Part shown: piece after piece, positions 1 through 9,019 of the stretch
How the letters are laid out: each line of letters starts with the position of its first letter
How positions within the stretch are numbered: position 1 is the stretch's first letter
Assembly: GCF_012849095.1 (NCBI RefSeq)
Contig: NZ_CP051680.1
Span: 806,001-870,000, forward strand
Direction of reading: 5' to 3'
Source: Cohnella herbarum
GTDB taxonomy: Bacteria > Bacillota > Bacilli > Paenibacillales > Paenibacillaceae
DNA length: 64,000 nt
Translations under genes and position numbers: made by a program
Notes under the pieces: model-generated
Database searches by the model: none
Told to the model about the DNA's origin: nothing
The model's input: the letters and a program-made list of their open reading frames with translations, nothing else

Positions 1-1758
1 GGCGTCGTTGAATTGACGATCGCGTTGCATTATTTGTATAACAGTCCGCAGGACAAATTTATTTTCGACGTCGGACATCAAGCCTACGTTCATAAGATGC
101 TAACGGGGCGGCAAAACCGCTTCGATTCGTTGCGGCAGAAAGACGGATTGTGCGGATTCGTGAAACGCAACGAAAGCGAGCACGACGTATGGGAAGCCGG
201 CCATAGCAGTACATCCCTGTCCGCGGCGATCGGGATGGCTTTGGCGCGCGATCATCAAGGCGGCACGAACAAGGTCGTCGCGATAATCGGCGACGGAGCG
301 CTAACGGGCGGTATGGCGCTTGAAGCTTTAAACCATATCGGTCACGAGAAACGCAAGCTGATGGTCGTGCTGAACGATAATGAAATGTCCATCGCACCGA
401 ATGTCGGCGCCATTCACAATTATTTGGGCAAAGTTCGCTCCGAGAAAATCTATCGCAAGGCGAAGGACGAATTAGACTGGCTGCTGCGCAAAGTGCCGGC
501 GATCGGCGGCAAGCTAGCCCGTACGGCGGATCGCGTGAAGGACAGCTTAAAGTATCTCATCGCGCCGGACGGCATGTTGTTCGAAGAGTTCGGATTGAAA
601 TATTTCGGGCCGGTGGACGGTCATGACGTGAATAAATTGCTCGAAACGTTCAAGCAAGCGGACAACGTAGAAGGTCCCGTGCTGGTACACGTGCTGACCG
701 TGAAAGGAAAAGGATATTCTCCGGCGGAAGCCGATTCGCATAAATGGCATGGCATTACGGGTTCCTACAAAATTGAATCCGGTCAAGTCGTCAAGCCTGT
801 CGGTCCACCTATGTATACGGAGGTGTTCGGGAACGCTTTGATCGAATTGGCTGATCAAGATAAGCGAATTATTGCCGTGACTCCCGCGATGCCGGGAGGT
901 TCGGGCTTGCTGAAATTCGCCGAAAAGTATCCGGACAGGATGATCGATGTCGGGATTGCCGAACAGCACGCGGCTACGATGTCCGCGGCGCTGGCGATGG
1001 AAGGGATGAAGCCCGTCTTCGCCGTATATTCGACTTTCTTGCAACGGGCATACGATCAAGTCGTGCACGACATTTGCCGGCAAAATTTGAACGTGATCTT
1101 CGCGATCGACCGGGCCGGTTTCGTCGGCGCGGACGGCGAGACGCATCACGGAGTTTACGATATCGCGTTTTTACGGCATGTTCCCAACATGGTTCTGATG
1201 ATGCCTAAAGACGAGAACGAGTTGAGAAACATGTTAAAGACGGCTGTCGATTACGACGGCGGACCGATCGCGGTTCGTTATCCTAGAATCGCGGGAACGG
1301 GCGTCGGGTTCGACGACGAAATGAAACCGATCGAGATCGGTTCGTGGGAAACGGTACGCGAGGGTGATTATGCGGCCGTGTTGGCAATCGGACCGATGGT
1401 TCAAGTCGCGGAGGAAGCAGCCGAATTGTTGAAGCGAGACGGTATCAACATCCGGGTCATTAATGCCCGGTTCGTTAAGCCGTTGGACGAGAAAATGCTG
1501 ATTGCAATGAGCAAGGAGCAGATTCCGATGTTGATCGCCGAAGAAGGGACGATTCAAGGCGGCTTAGGTAGCGCGATTCTTGAATTTTACGCCATGCAAG
1601 GGATTAATCCCGCTTCCATCCGTCTTGCGGGTGTACCCGACAGGTTCATCGAGCATGCAACGATCAAGGAACAACGCGAAGAAACCGGCTTAACTCCTGA
1701 ATCGATTGCCAAACAATTGGCGTCGCTCGCGGTACGCAAAAGGCAAAGGGCCACTTAA
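1..1758 (+). CDS. dxs: 1-deoxy-D-xylulose-5-phosphate synthase (5' partial)
   Basis: This thiamine-diphosphate enzyme condenses pyruvate with glyceraldehyde 3-phosphate, the first step of the cytosolic MEP isoprenoid pathway. The frame is open from base 1 ([11 protein letters not shown] continues into the body), so about 50 N-terminal residues of a normally 620-640-residue protein lie outside the window. Visible family motifs are [10 protein letters not shown] (TPP and Mg binding, near base 290), [12 protein letters not shown] just after it, and DVGIAEQHA (catalytic Glu, near base 950), followed by a transketolase C-terminal domain. Its TAA overlaps the ATG of tlyA by one base, so the two are translationally coupled, as in the dxs-yqxC order of B. 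subtilis. Confidence 0.97.
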   Translation, partial: GVVELTIALHYLYNSPQDKFIFDVGHQAYVHKMLTGRQNRFDSLRQKDGLCGFVKRNESEHDVWEAGHSSTSLSAAIGMALARDHQGGTNKVVAIIGDGALTGGMALEALNHIGHEKRKLMVVLNDNEMSIAPNVGAIHNYLGKVRSEKIYRKAKDELDWLLRKVPAIGGKLARTADRVKDSLKYLIAPDGMLFEEFGLKYFGPVDGHDVNKLLETFKQADNVEGPVLVHVLTVKGKGYSPAEADSHKWHGITGSYKIESGQVVKPVGPPMYTEVFGNALIELADQDKRIIAVTPAMPGGSGLLKFAEKYPDRMIDVGIAEQHAATMSAALAMEGMKPVFAVYSTFLQRAYDQVVHDICRQNLNVIFAIDRAGFVGADGETHHGVYDIAFLRHVPNMVLMMPKDENELRNMLKTAVDYDGGPIAVRYPRIAGTGVGFDDEMKPIEIGSWETVREGDYAAVLAIGPMVQVAEEAAELLKRDGINIRVINARFVKPLDEKMLIAMSKEQIPMLIAEEGTIQGGLGSAILEFYAMQGINPASIRLAGVPDRFIEHATIKEQREETGLTPESIAKQLASLAVRKRQRAT

Positions 1759-2615
1759 TGGAAAAAACAACCGTTTCTAAAGAGCGCTTAGACGTTTTGC
1801 TTCTCGAGCTCGGATATTACGAAAGCCGGGAAAAAGCCAAAGCCGCCATCATGGCCGGGTTGGTCTTCATCGGAACGGAGAGGATGGACAAAGCGGGCAC
1901 GAAAGTGCCGCGCGACGCAGCGATAACCGTCAAGGGAGCGCTCCATCCTTACGTTAGCCGCGGGGGCTTAAAGCTGGAGAAGGCGATCAAGCATTTCGAA
2001 TTGGATTTAAATAACGTCGTCATGATCGATATCGGGGCGTCAACGGGCGGGTTTACGGACTGCGCGTTACAGAACGGCGCATCGCGCGTATATGCCGTCG
2101 ACGTCGGATACAATCAATTAGACTACTCCTTGCGTCAAGATCAACGCGTGCAGGTGCTGGAGCGTACGAACTTCAGGCATATGTCGGAGGATCAGCTGAA
2201 TGGACCGAAACCCGGGTTCGCTTCGATCGATGTTTCGTTTATTTCGCTTAAGCTCATTCTGCCGGTTCTTGCCGGATTGCTGGAATTAGGCGGTAGGACC
2301 GTTGCGCTCATCAAGCCCCAGTTCGAAGCGGGAAGAGAGCAGGTCAGCAAGACGGGCGGAGTCATCCGTGACCCTGCCGTGCACGCGAGCGTCCTTCGGG
2401 AGGTGCTTACTTCCGCGAATGAACTCGGGTTCGAGTTAAAAGGGCTCACGTATTCGCCGATTACCGGAGGGGAAGGGAATATCGAATTTCTGGCCTACTG
2501 GGTGTTATCCAAGCAAGGCCAACCTCTGCCTGAACTCACGGAAGAAACGTTAAGCCATACGATCAAGCAGACCGTCGACGAGGCAAGTTCCACGTTCCGC
2601 AGAGGTACGTCATGA
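1758..2615 (+). CDS. tlyA: TlyA-family rRNA 2'-O-methyltransferase (YqxC type)
   Basis: Predicted S-adenosylmethionine-dependent methyltransferase acting on ribosomal RNA. Residues about 9-70 form an S4 RNA-binding domain (RLDVLLLELGYYESREKAK). An FtsJ/RrmJ-type methyltransferase fold follows, with the SAM-binding segment DIGASTGGFTDCAL near residue 92 and AVDVGYNQLDYSLR. The length of 285 aa is slightly above the usual 270-280. The start overlaps the dxs stop. Actinobacterial TlyA 2'-O-methylates 16S and 23S rRNA; whether this Firmicutes homologue has the same targets is inference from the family. Confidence 0.93.
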   Translation: MEKTTVSKERLDVLLLELGYYESREKAKAAIMAGLVFIGTERMDKAGTKVPRDAAITVKGALHPYVSRGGLKLEKAIKHFELDLNNVVMIDIGASTGGFTDCALQNGASRVYAVDVGYNQLDYSLRQDQRVQVLERTNFRHMSEDQLNGPKPGFASIDVSFISLKLILPVLAGLLELGGRTVALIKPQFEAGREQVSKTGGVIRDPAVHASVLREVLTSANELGFELKGLTYSPITGGEGNIEFLAYWVLSKQGQPLPELTEETLSHTIKQTVDEASSTFRRGTS

Positions 2616-2922
2616 TTTCCCACATTTCAGAAAGTAAAAAACCGCTTTACTTTTCTGAAATGTCTCCGACATAAAAGTTCCCCCGTCATCCCAAAGGACG
2701 ACGGAGGCCGTTTATGCTTGATAGACTTTGCCCGGATGACCCGGAGCTGCCGATGATCGGCCGGAGGACAAGATCCGGACCCGCAGGGCGAGCTTCGGGT
2801 TTTTCATAGCTTGGTGAAAGAGGATTATTAAGGTCCGATCTCGAAAGAAAAGAGAGCTACTGAACATCATGTCCATACAGCCCATTTTCCTCCCGTTGAC
2901 GGAATGATTTGGAGGTCGGAGT
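2616..2922. other. Intergenic region with two hairpins
   Basis: No convincing gene is seen in these 307 bases. Bases 2622-2638 and 2646-2663 form a 17-bp inverted repeat with a single bulged base and a 7-base loop; no T-tract follows it directly. A second stem (CCGTCATCC with GGACGACGG, one mismatch) sits near 2686-2707. A 31-codon reading frame at 2714-2809 has GGAGG at the right distance, but that GGAGG belongs to the second hairpin and the product resembles nothing I recognise. The hairpins probably end the dxs-tlyA transcript. Confidence 0.5.
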
Positions 2923-3387
2923 TTGGATAAGTTCGGAGATTGGATCATTATGCTGGTCGCCGCGGCAATTATGGTATGGTGGGTTTTCAGACGGTTTGAC
3001 CGCTGGTTGCACGAACCTCCCGGTTCGCGGCTGAGAAAACTGGCGCTTGCGGGCGGGGTAGAAGAAGACGAAACCGTATTACTTCTGAGGGAGCAAGATT
3101 ATGAAGTGCTCTCGGGCAAACATCGTATCTCGCTCGGGGTTGTCTTGAACGACGGGCCTACGATGCCTACAAGGCTTTATTTCGATTATTTGGCATTTAA
3201 GGACCACAAGTATTATCTGGTTAAGATGGAACGCGCAAGACAACCGATGGATTGGACGGCGAGTGGGTTACGCGAGCGATTGCTCGTCTATGCGTTATTG
3301 TTCCCGGATTGCGAAGGGATCGTGATCGTAGCTCACGATAAGCAATTAAAAACTGTACGATTCAAAGTGGAGGCTGGCGAGGAATGA
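2923..3387 (+). CDS. Conserved membrane-anchored hypothetical protein
   Basis: I do not recognise a named family for this 154-aa protein. The start is TTG at 2923, preceded at 7 bases by GGAGG. One hydrophobic segment (about residues 7-22, [15 protein letters not shown]) is followed by a basic stretch and a soluble domain of mixed strands and helices ([16 protein letters not shown] near residue 50). Its stop overlaps the argR start by four bases (ATGA), so it is translated with argR. The position between tlyA and argR suggests a housekeeping gene, but its function is unknown. Confidence 0.8.
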   Translation: MDKFGDWIIMLVAAAIMVWWVFRRFDRWLHEPPGSRLRKLALAGGVEEDETVLLLREQDYEVLSGKHRISLGVVLNDGPTMPTRLYFDYLAFKDHKYYLVKMERARQPMDWTASGLRERLLVYALLFPDCEGIVIVAHDKQLKTVRFKVEAGEE

Positions 3388-3833
3388 AGGGACCACGGCA
3401 ACGTAAAATAAGGGAATTAATCAGTTCGCGTGAAATCGAGACGCAAGAGGAGCTCGTGGACGCGCTTAGCATGGAAGGCATGCAAGTCACCCAAGCGACG
3501 GTGTCGCGCGACATTAAAGAAATGCAGTTGATCAAGGTTCCGCTTGAAGACGGAAGATATAAATATTCGATGCCGCAAGATCAACGATTCAATCCAGCTC
3601 ATAAACTCAAGCGCGCATTGCTTGATCACTTCGTTAATGCCGACTCTGCCGATAATTTGGTCGTATTGAAATGCCTTCCGGGAACGGCCGGCACGATCGC
3701 GGCGCTGATCGATGGCATGGATTGGCCGGAAATCATCGGCACGATCGGCGGAGACGATACTACGCTGCTTATCAGCAAGACGAAGCTCGAAGGCGAGAAC
3801 GTACTGGGACGTATTTACGAGATGATGCAATAA
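3384..3833 (+). CDS. argR: Arginine repressor ArgR/AhrC
   Basis: Arginine-responsive hexameric transcription factor that represses arginine synthesis and activates catabolism. It has the normal length (149 aa). The N-terminal winged helix contains the recognition helix [13 protein letters not shown] (about residues 36-48). The C-terminal oligomerisation and arginine-binding domain carries [13 protein letters not shown] and [12 protein letters not shown], with the two Asp residues of the arginine pocket. It begins with ATG inside the stop of the preceding gene and sits directly before recN, the order found in B. subtilis. Confidence 0.96.
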   Translation: MKGPRQRKIRELISSREIETQEELVDALSMEGMQVTQATVSRDIKEMQLIKVPLEDGRYKYSMPQDQRFNPAHKLKRALLDHFVNADSADNLVVLKCLPGTAGTIAALIDGMDWPEIIGTIGGDDTTLLISKTKLEGENVLGRIYEMMQ

Positions 3834-3871
3834 CGATTACCAATAGAGATTGAGGATCAAGGAGGCAATTC

Positions 3872-5557
3872 ATGCTTCGGGAATTATCCATCCATAACTT
3901 GGCTGTTATCGAGAATGTATCCGTTACGTTTCACCCTGGTTTTCACGTGCTAACCGGCGAGACCGGTGCCGGTAAATCGATCGTTATCGATGCCTTGACT
4001 TTGACGGCTGGAGGCAGAGGATCTGCCGAAATGATTCGCCACGGCTGCGATCGCGCCGATATCGAGGCGGTATTCGATCTGCCGCGCCAACATCCCGTAT
4101 GGGAGACGCTTCAACGTCTTGGCATCGAAGCGGACGAGGAAGAAACCTTGCTGATCCGCAGAGAGCTCTTGTCTCATGGGAAGTCATCGGCGCGCATTAA
4201 CGGTCAGAGCGTGACCTTAACAATGCTAAGAGAAGTCGGCGAGCATCTGGTCAATATCCATGGACAGCATGAGCATCAATCGTTGCTAAGGATCGATAAA
4301 CATTTGGAATGGTTGGATTTATTCGCGGCCGAAGAAATTCAACCCGAGAAATCGGTATATCGCAAGCTGTATCAGCAATATCAAGCGGTGAACAAAGAAC
4401 GGCGCGAGCTGGAAGAAAAGTCGCGTCAGGGCATGCAGATGCTTGATCTGTACCGGTATCAATTGGAGGAAATCGCGGCGGCGAGATTAAAAGCGGGAGA
4501 AGATGAATCCCTTGCCGACGAAAGACGCAAGCTATCCCATGCGGAGAAATTGACCGATGCCGTTACGGAAGCTTACGACCTGTTATACGGGACCAAGGGA
4601 TTAGCAGCGCTCTCGCGAGCTCTGACGAAGCTGCAGGATATCGTTAAGGTCGACCCGGCTACGCTGCAGCCGCTAGTGGAGCAATTACAGTCCGCTTATT
4701 ATGGAGTGGAAGATAGCGCGTATCAACTGCGCGATTATAAAGAAGGAATCGAATTTAATCCGGCAAGACTCGCCCAAATCGAGCAGAGACTAGACCTTCT
4801 GCACGGATTGAAACGGAAATACGGCGAGACGGTCGAAGACATTTTAAGTTACCAAACCAAAATCAAAGCGGAAACCGATCAGCTCGATAATCGGGACGAA
4901 CTGCTTAAGGAATTAACCGAGCAAGAAGAGGCTTTGCATAAGGAGCTCCAAACGAGCGCGGACAAATTAAGCTCGATCAGAAGATCGGCATCCAGGGATT
5001 TGTCTAAACAAATCGAGCAGGAGCTTGCTCATCTTCAAATGGAGCGTTCAGTGTTCGAGGTGAAGCTGGGGACAGCCGCCCTTACGAGTACCGGAGCGGA
5101 TTCCGCCGAATTCGTTCTTTCGACCAATCCGGGAGAACCCCCTAAACCGCTAGCTAAGATCGCTTCCGGCGGAGAGATGTCCCGGGTCATGCTTGCCCTT
5201 AAAGCGATCTTCGCTAAAATCGATAAAATTCCCGTTCTTGTATTCGATGAAGTCGACACCGGAGTTAGCGGCAGAGCCGCACAGGCCATTGCGGAGAAGC
5301 TGTCTTTGCTGTCTCGCCATTGCCAGGTTTTCGCGATTACTCACTTACCGCAAGTCGCTTGCATGGCGGACCATCAATACGAAATATATAAGCAAGTGAC
5401 TTCGCAAGACCGCACTCAAACTTCAGTCACGGAGCTGTCTGAAGAGCAACGCGTCGAAGAATTGGCAAGGATGTTGGGCGGGGTGGAAGTGACGGAAAAA
5501 ACTCGCCATCATGCACAAGAAATGCTTACTTTGGCCGAACAACGAAAAAACGCGTAA
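3872..5557 (+). CDS. recN: DNA repair protein RecN
   Basis: SMC-like ATPase that acts early in double-strand break repair and in DNA uptake. Its 561 aa match the family. Walker A is GETGAGKS near residue 29; the ABC signature FASGGEMSR-type motif appears as IASGGEMSRVMLALKAIF, followed by Walker B VLVFDEVDTGVSG and the H-loop ITHLPQVA. The centre (about residues 150-400) is rich in Glu, Lys and Leu, as expected for the coiled-coil arms. AAGGAGG lies 6-7 bases before the ATG. Confidence 0.97.
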   Translation: MLRELSIHNLAVIENVSVTFHPGFHVLTGETGAGKSIVIDALTLTAGGRGSAEMIRHGCDRADIEAVFDLPRQHPVWETLQRLGIEADEEETLLIRRELLSHGKSSARINGQSVTLTMLREVGEHLVNIHGQHEHQSLLRIDKHLEWLDLFAAEEIQPEKSVYRKLYQQYQAVNKERRELEEKSRQGMQMLDLYRYQLEEIAAARLKAGEDESLADERRKLSHAEKLTDAVTEAYDLLYGTKGLAALSRALTKLQDIVKVDPATLQPLVEQLQSAYYGVEDSAYQLRDYKEGIEFNPARLAQIEQRLDLLHGLKRKYGETVEDILSYQTKIKAETDQLDNRDELLKELTEQEEALHKELQTSADKLSSIRRSASRDLSKQIEQELAHLQMERSVFEVKLGTAALTSTGADSAEFVLSTNPGEPPKPLAKIASGGEMSRVMLALKAIFAKIDKIPVLVFDEVDTGVSGRAAQAIAEKLSLLSRHCQVFAITHLPQVACMADHQYEIYKQVTSQDRTQTSVTELSEEQRVEELARMLGGVEVTEKTRHHAQEMLTLAEQRKNA

Positions 5558-5684
5558 TGGCGCGAAAAAACAAACGAAAAGGAAGCTTTTTGGGAACATA
5601 AAAGAGGCAAGGCACGGTTACCTTATAGGTACGTTATCGGCGACATACAAAGAGCCGGTTCAGACTGTAGGGGAGCGTGAGAAC

Positions 5685-7013
5685 TTGTACCAGAAACACT
5701 CCAGGAAACGTCGTTTAGGTCTCGTTGTCGTTCTTATGCTATGCATCGCCGTCTGCTCAACGCCTTTTCAACATTTCGCGAAGTTTCCCAATCAATTAAG
5801 GCTATTTCAAGGACAAGCGGTATCGCTCCACTATGCCATGCCTGTTCATGCCCAGGGAAGCTTGAATCCGCAAGTCGCCGGAATTAACGGAAGCAATCAC
5901 GCCTCCGTGCGCGTCGATCTCAGTCAGCCTTTATCCATTCAACCGAAGCATAGCGGCGTAACGAACCTAAAGCTTAAGCTATTCGGTAAAATCCCGTTCA
6001 AAACGGTTCGTCTTCAAGTCGTGCCGGATTTGCGCGTCGTTCCTGGCGGTCAGACGATCGGGGTTAAGGTCAAATCAGCGGGAATTATGGTTGTCGGACA
6101 TCATTTGGTCCAAACGAAGACGAACGCTAAAGTATCGCCCGGCGAGGAGGCCAAGTTACGTCTTGGCGATCTCATCGTCGAAATTAACGGTCAAGCCTGC
6201 AACGACATTTCCAAGATCGCTCCGATCGCCGAGACGGCCGGGCGTAACGGATCAGCTTTGCAATTGTTAGTGCAAAGGGGCAAGGAACGATTCAAGACGT
6301 CGTTGAATCCCGCATTCGACGAGGAAGACAAAGCGTGGCGTCTAGGCTTGTATATACGCGATTCCGCGGCTGGGGTCGGCACATTGACCTTCTACGCTCC
6401 GGATCAAGGCGTGTACGGCGCTTTGGGACATGTCATAACGGATATGGATACTCAATCTCCTATCGTCGTAGGAAGCGGAGAAATTCTGCAATCCAGCGTG
6501 AACTCCATTTCCAAAAGCCAGAACGGAGAACCCGGCGAGAAACGAGCGAATATCATTAAAGGGGGTCGTACGCTTGGCAGCGTGGAGCGTAATACTCCTT
6601 TCGGAATATTCGGTCAGATGAAGGAACTTCCGGAGCACGCGTATAATCCCGAGCCGATGCCCGTCGCATTCGCGGAAGAAGTGAAGGAAGGGCCGGCGCA
6701 AATCTTGACCGTCGTAGAGAAGCAGAAGGTGGAACGATTTAATATCGAGATCGTGCACGTCGCGAAGCAATCGTCTCCCGCAACCAAAGGCATGGTGATC
6801 AAAATCACGGATCCGAAGTTGTTGGAACGTACGGGCGGCATCGTGCAAGGCATGAGCGGAAGTCCGATTATTCAGAACGGCAAATTGGTCGGAGCGGTTA
6901 CCCATGTGTTCGTAAACGATCCTTCTTCCGGCTATGGATGCTTCATCGAATGGATGCTTCAAGATGCGGGGATTATGCTAAATGCAGATCAAGCGACTTC
7001 TAAGGCGGTTTAA
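5685..7013 (+). CDS. spoIVB: SpoIVB serine peptidase
   Basis: Secreted S55-family serine protease made in the forespore; in B. subtilis it cleaves SpoIVFA and so triggers pro-sigma-K processing. The frame is open far upstream inside recN, but the first plausible start is TTG at 5685, behind GGGGAG, giving 442 aa (B. subtilis 426). A signal-anchor helix spans about residues 11-27, then a PDZ domain (GDLIVEINGQACNDI). The catalytic pair is visible as ALGHVITD (His249) and VQGMSGSP (Ser391), the same spacing as His236/Ser378 of B. subtilis. A CATACAAA element at 5645-5652 could be the -10 of a sporulation promoter, but its -35 is weak. Confidence 0.95.
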   Translation: MYQKHSRKRRLGLVVVLMLCIAVCSTPFQHFAKFPNQLRLFQGQAVSLHYAMPVHAQGSLNPQVAGINGSNHASVRVDLSQPLSIQPKHSGVTNLKLKLFGKIPFKTVRLQVVPDLRVVPGGQTIGVKVKSAGIMVVGHHLVQTKTNAKVSPGEEAKLRLGDLIVEINGQACNDISKIAPIAETAGRNGSALQLLVQRGKERFKTSLNPAFDEEDKAWRLGLYIRDSAAGVGTLTFYAPDQGVYGALGHVITDMDTQSPIVVGSGEILQSSVNSISKSQNGEPGEKRANIIKGGRTLGSVERNTPFGIFGQMKELPEHAYNPEPMPVAFAEEVKEGPAQILTVVEKQKVERFNIEIVHVAKQSSPATKGMVIKITDPKLLERTGGIVQGMSGSPIIQNGKLVGAVTHVFVNDPSSGYGCFIEWMLQDAGIMLNADQATSKAV

Positions 7014-7051
7014 CGCCTTAGATTTTGCATTATCAGGGAGAAGACAAACCC

Positions 7052-7184
7052 TTGTCGAAAATATGCGAAAAAAATCATGATTTGACGTGTTCTGACGTAA
7101 ATTAAATATTATATTCGATTTTAATAAATAAATAAAGAAAAATTTTTCAATCGAGAAGGAATACCGAAAGGCGATGTCGAAAAC
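7052..7184 (+). promoter_or_regulatory. spo0A promoter: sigma-H-like elements and two 0A boxes
   Basis: GAAGGAATA (7155-7163) and GTCGAAAAC (7176-7184), 12 bases apart, fit the sigma-H consensus RNAGGAWWW / RNNGAATWW; only the -10 deviates (GAAAA). The sequence TGTCGAA, the Spo0A box core, occurs twice: at 7053-7059 upstream and at 7175-7181 overlapping the -10. In B. subtilis the spo0A sporulation promoter is sigma-H dependent and Spo0A-controlled. Assignment here is by motif only. Confidence 0.6.
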
Positions 7185-7253
7185 GGATAAACAGAGAAAC
7201 GATGATCGTTTTTCGTCAATTTATTCTCGCACAGAGAAAGGGAGGACCAGACA

Positions 7254-8066
7254 TTGCCACGTATTGAAGTGTTCCTAGCAGACGACAACCGAGAATTTAC
7301 GAATTTATTATCAGAGTACATCCAAGAGCAGGATGATATGACGGTCATCGGAGTCGCGTACAACGGAGAAGAGGTCATCCGTCAACTGGAAGAAACACGT
7401 AGGGTACCGGATGTCATGATCCTCGATATTATCATGCCGCATTTGGACGGACTTGGCGTCCTGGAGAAATTGCGGGATTTAAATTTATCGCCAATGCCCA
7501 AGATTATTATGCTGACGGCTTTCGGACAGGAGAACATTACGCAACGCGCGGTGCAACTTGGCGCTTCTTACTACATACTTAAACCGTTCGATATGGATGT
7601 TCTAGCTAACCGGATTCGCCAATTAGCCGGCGGTAACTCGGTTGCCTCCTCCGTAACGACTTCATCTTCTTCAAGCAGCAATCGTTCGAACATCGTTCAG
7701 ATCGGCAAGCCGAAAAATCTGGACGCCAATATCACGAGCATCATTCATGAGATCGGCGTTCCGGCGCATATTAAAGGTTATCAGTATTTGCGCGAAGCGA
7801 TTACGATGGTGTACAACAACATCGAAATTCTCGGCGCGATTACGAAGACGTTATACCCGGCCATCGCCGAAAAGTTCAAAACAACGCCATCCCGCGTCGA
7901 ACGCGCTATCCGCCATGCGATCGAGGTCGCTTGGACGCGCGGTAACATCGATTCGATCAGCCATCTGTTCGGCTACACGATCAACATCGCGAAATCCAAG
8001 CCGACCAATAGCGAGTTTATCGCGATGGTTGCCGATAAGCTCCGGATTGAGCATAAGGTGAGCTAG
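7254..8066 (+). CDS. spo0A: Stage 0 sporulation protein A
   Basis: Master response regulator for entry into sporulation. The 270-aa protein starts with TTG at 7254, 8 bases after GGGAGGA. The receiver domain (residues 1-125) shows the acidic pair Asp10/Asp11, the phosphorylation site Asp58 in [12 protein letters not shown], and the LKPFD lysine. A Ser-rich hinge ([12 protein letters not shown]) leads to the Spo0A-specific C-terminal DNA-binding domain with [14 protein letters not shown] and [20 protein letters not shown]. It follows spoIVB, as in other spore formers. Confidence 0.98.
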   Translation: MPRIEVFLADDNREFTNLLSEYIQEQDDMTVIGVAYNGEEVIRQLEETRRVPDVMILDIIMPHLDGLGVLEKLRDLNLSPMPKIIMLTAFGQENITQRAVQLGASYYILKPFDMDVLANRIRQLAGGNSVASSVTTSSSSSSNRSNIVQIGKPKNLDANITSIIHEIGVPAHIKGYQYLREAITMVYNNIEILGAITKTLYPAIAEKFKTTPSRVERAIRHAIEVAWTRGNIDSISHLFGYTINIAKSKPTNSEFIAMVADKLRIEHKVS

Positions 8067-8088
8067 GAGGCTTGGCGTAAGGAAAACA

Positions 8089-8144
8089 CAAACACCACTT
8101 TTTTATTGGTTGAAACAAAACCAATAGGGAGTGGTGTTTTTTTG
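8089..8144 (+). terminator. Terminator of spo0A
   Basis: AACACCACT and ATTGG pair with CCAAT and AGTGGTGTT around an A-rich loop; the 3' arm runs into TTTTTTTG. Confidence 0.9.
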
Positions 8145-8300
8145 TTTGATTATAGGAAGAAGACGATTTGAAGTTTTAATTAGCTGATATCTGTTTACAG
8201 AATATTTCAACATGAAATACTTCAATGTCGCAAATGAAATCATTAGCGTCAGTGTCTCCTTAACTTCCGCGGCATCACCTCCCTCCCGGGAGAATAGCCG
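8143..8300 (-). pseudogene. Remnant of a holin-like type I toxin gene
   Basis: On the minus strand a strong GGGAGGGAGGTGATG-like start region (8289-8272) is followed, in a different frame, by EVKETLTLMISFATL (8267-8220). That segment resembles the N-terminus of the short 'putative holin-like toxin' peptides annotated in Bacillus and Paenibacillus. The GTG/ATG of the start region is one frame off and runs into TGA after 8-9 codons. Downstream the frame continues as a non-typical tail to a TAA within the spo0A terminator. The likely reading is a frameshifted toxin remnant; similarity was judged by eye. The rest of the gap up to 8530 is AT-rich with nothing else I can name. Confidence 0.35.
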
Positions 8301-8530
8301 ACCGCCCTTGTAAGCCTATTCTATTATGATTCCAATTATGGCATATTTTGTTGGTGGAACATTGGATTGTTTCTTTTTTGTTTTGTGAGAAAAATAGATA
8401 GAGTTGGAAATAACATTGTCGATGGCTAAACTTAATTCAAGTTAAATGATGTTTCGATTCTGAAGTTGCTGTTTAATCTCATATAAATAGAGAAAGCCCA
8501 AGAAAACATTGGGCGCAGGAGGTAGGAGCA

Positions 8531-8785
8531 ATGGAAAAGATGAACGGAAGCTTATTTATTGAACGCTTATATAGGGAAGTAGGAGAAATGCTTAATCGAG
8601 AGAAAAGAGCTCAACCGGAAGATTCGCGACAATTGCGTAAGCTGGATCAGGCTTATGGCGGAGTAGAAACGATCAAACACCGTTTCCCTTCATCGGAAGC
8701 CTGGTGGGCGGAAGCTGCGGCAGGTTTAGAGGAAATCCGCGCCCAACTGGTTACGATGACCGAGAATCGACTATATACGAATTAA
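8531..8785 (+). CDS. Small hypothetical protein
   Basis: An 84-aa acidic, helical protein with no recognised family. The start is ATG at 8531 behind AGGAGGTAGGAG. It has no membrane segment and no cysteine, and contains two tryptophans in SSEAWWAEAAAG. It stands alone between the spo0A terminator and its own terminator, so it is probably a single-gene transcript. Coding is supported by the strong RBS and the flanking terminators. Confidence 0.7.
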   Translation: MEKMNGSLFIERLYREVGEMLNREKRAQPEDSRQLRKLDQAYGGVETIKHRFPSSEAWWAEAAAGLEEIRAQLVTMTENRLYTN

Positions 8786-8805
8786 CGCGTAATATGCAAT
8801 AAGCG

Positions 8806-8855
8806 AAGAAGCTTGCCACAAGCCGATAACGGTTTGCGGGCAAGCTTCTTTTTTT
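8806..8855 (+). terminator. Rho-independent terminator
   Basis: GAAGCTTGCC pairs with GGCAAGCTTC around a loop of about 26 bases and is followed by TTTTTTT. Confidence 0.9.
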
Positions 8856-9019
8856 GCTAAGAAAGAGGAGAAGGAGGGAAATCGGTTCGACGGGGTGAGA
8901 TTTTCGTTCGTTGATTGCCAACCGTTGTCCGACGTATGGAGGCTCTTGTCGCTCTCGCCCGCCGATTATTTCTCTTACAATAAAAACGTGAGCAAAACAA
9001 GCGACAGGAGACGACTGCC

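Noticed and set aside
2712..2948. 78-codon minus-strand frame between tlyA and the small membrane protein
   Set aside because: It has no ribosome binding site, overlaps the next gene start and shows no family-like pattern; the region is better explained by hairpins.
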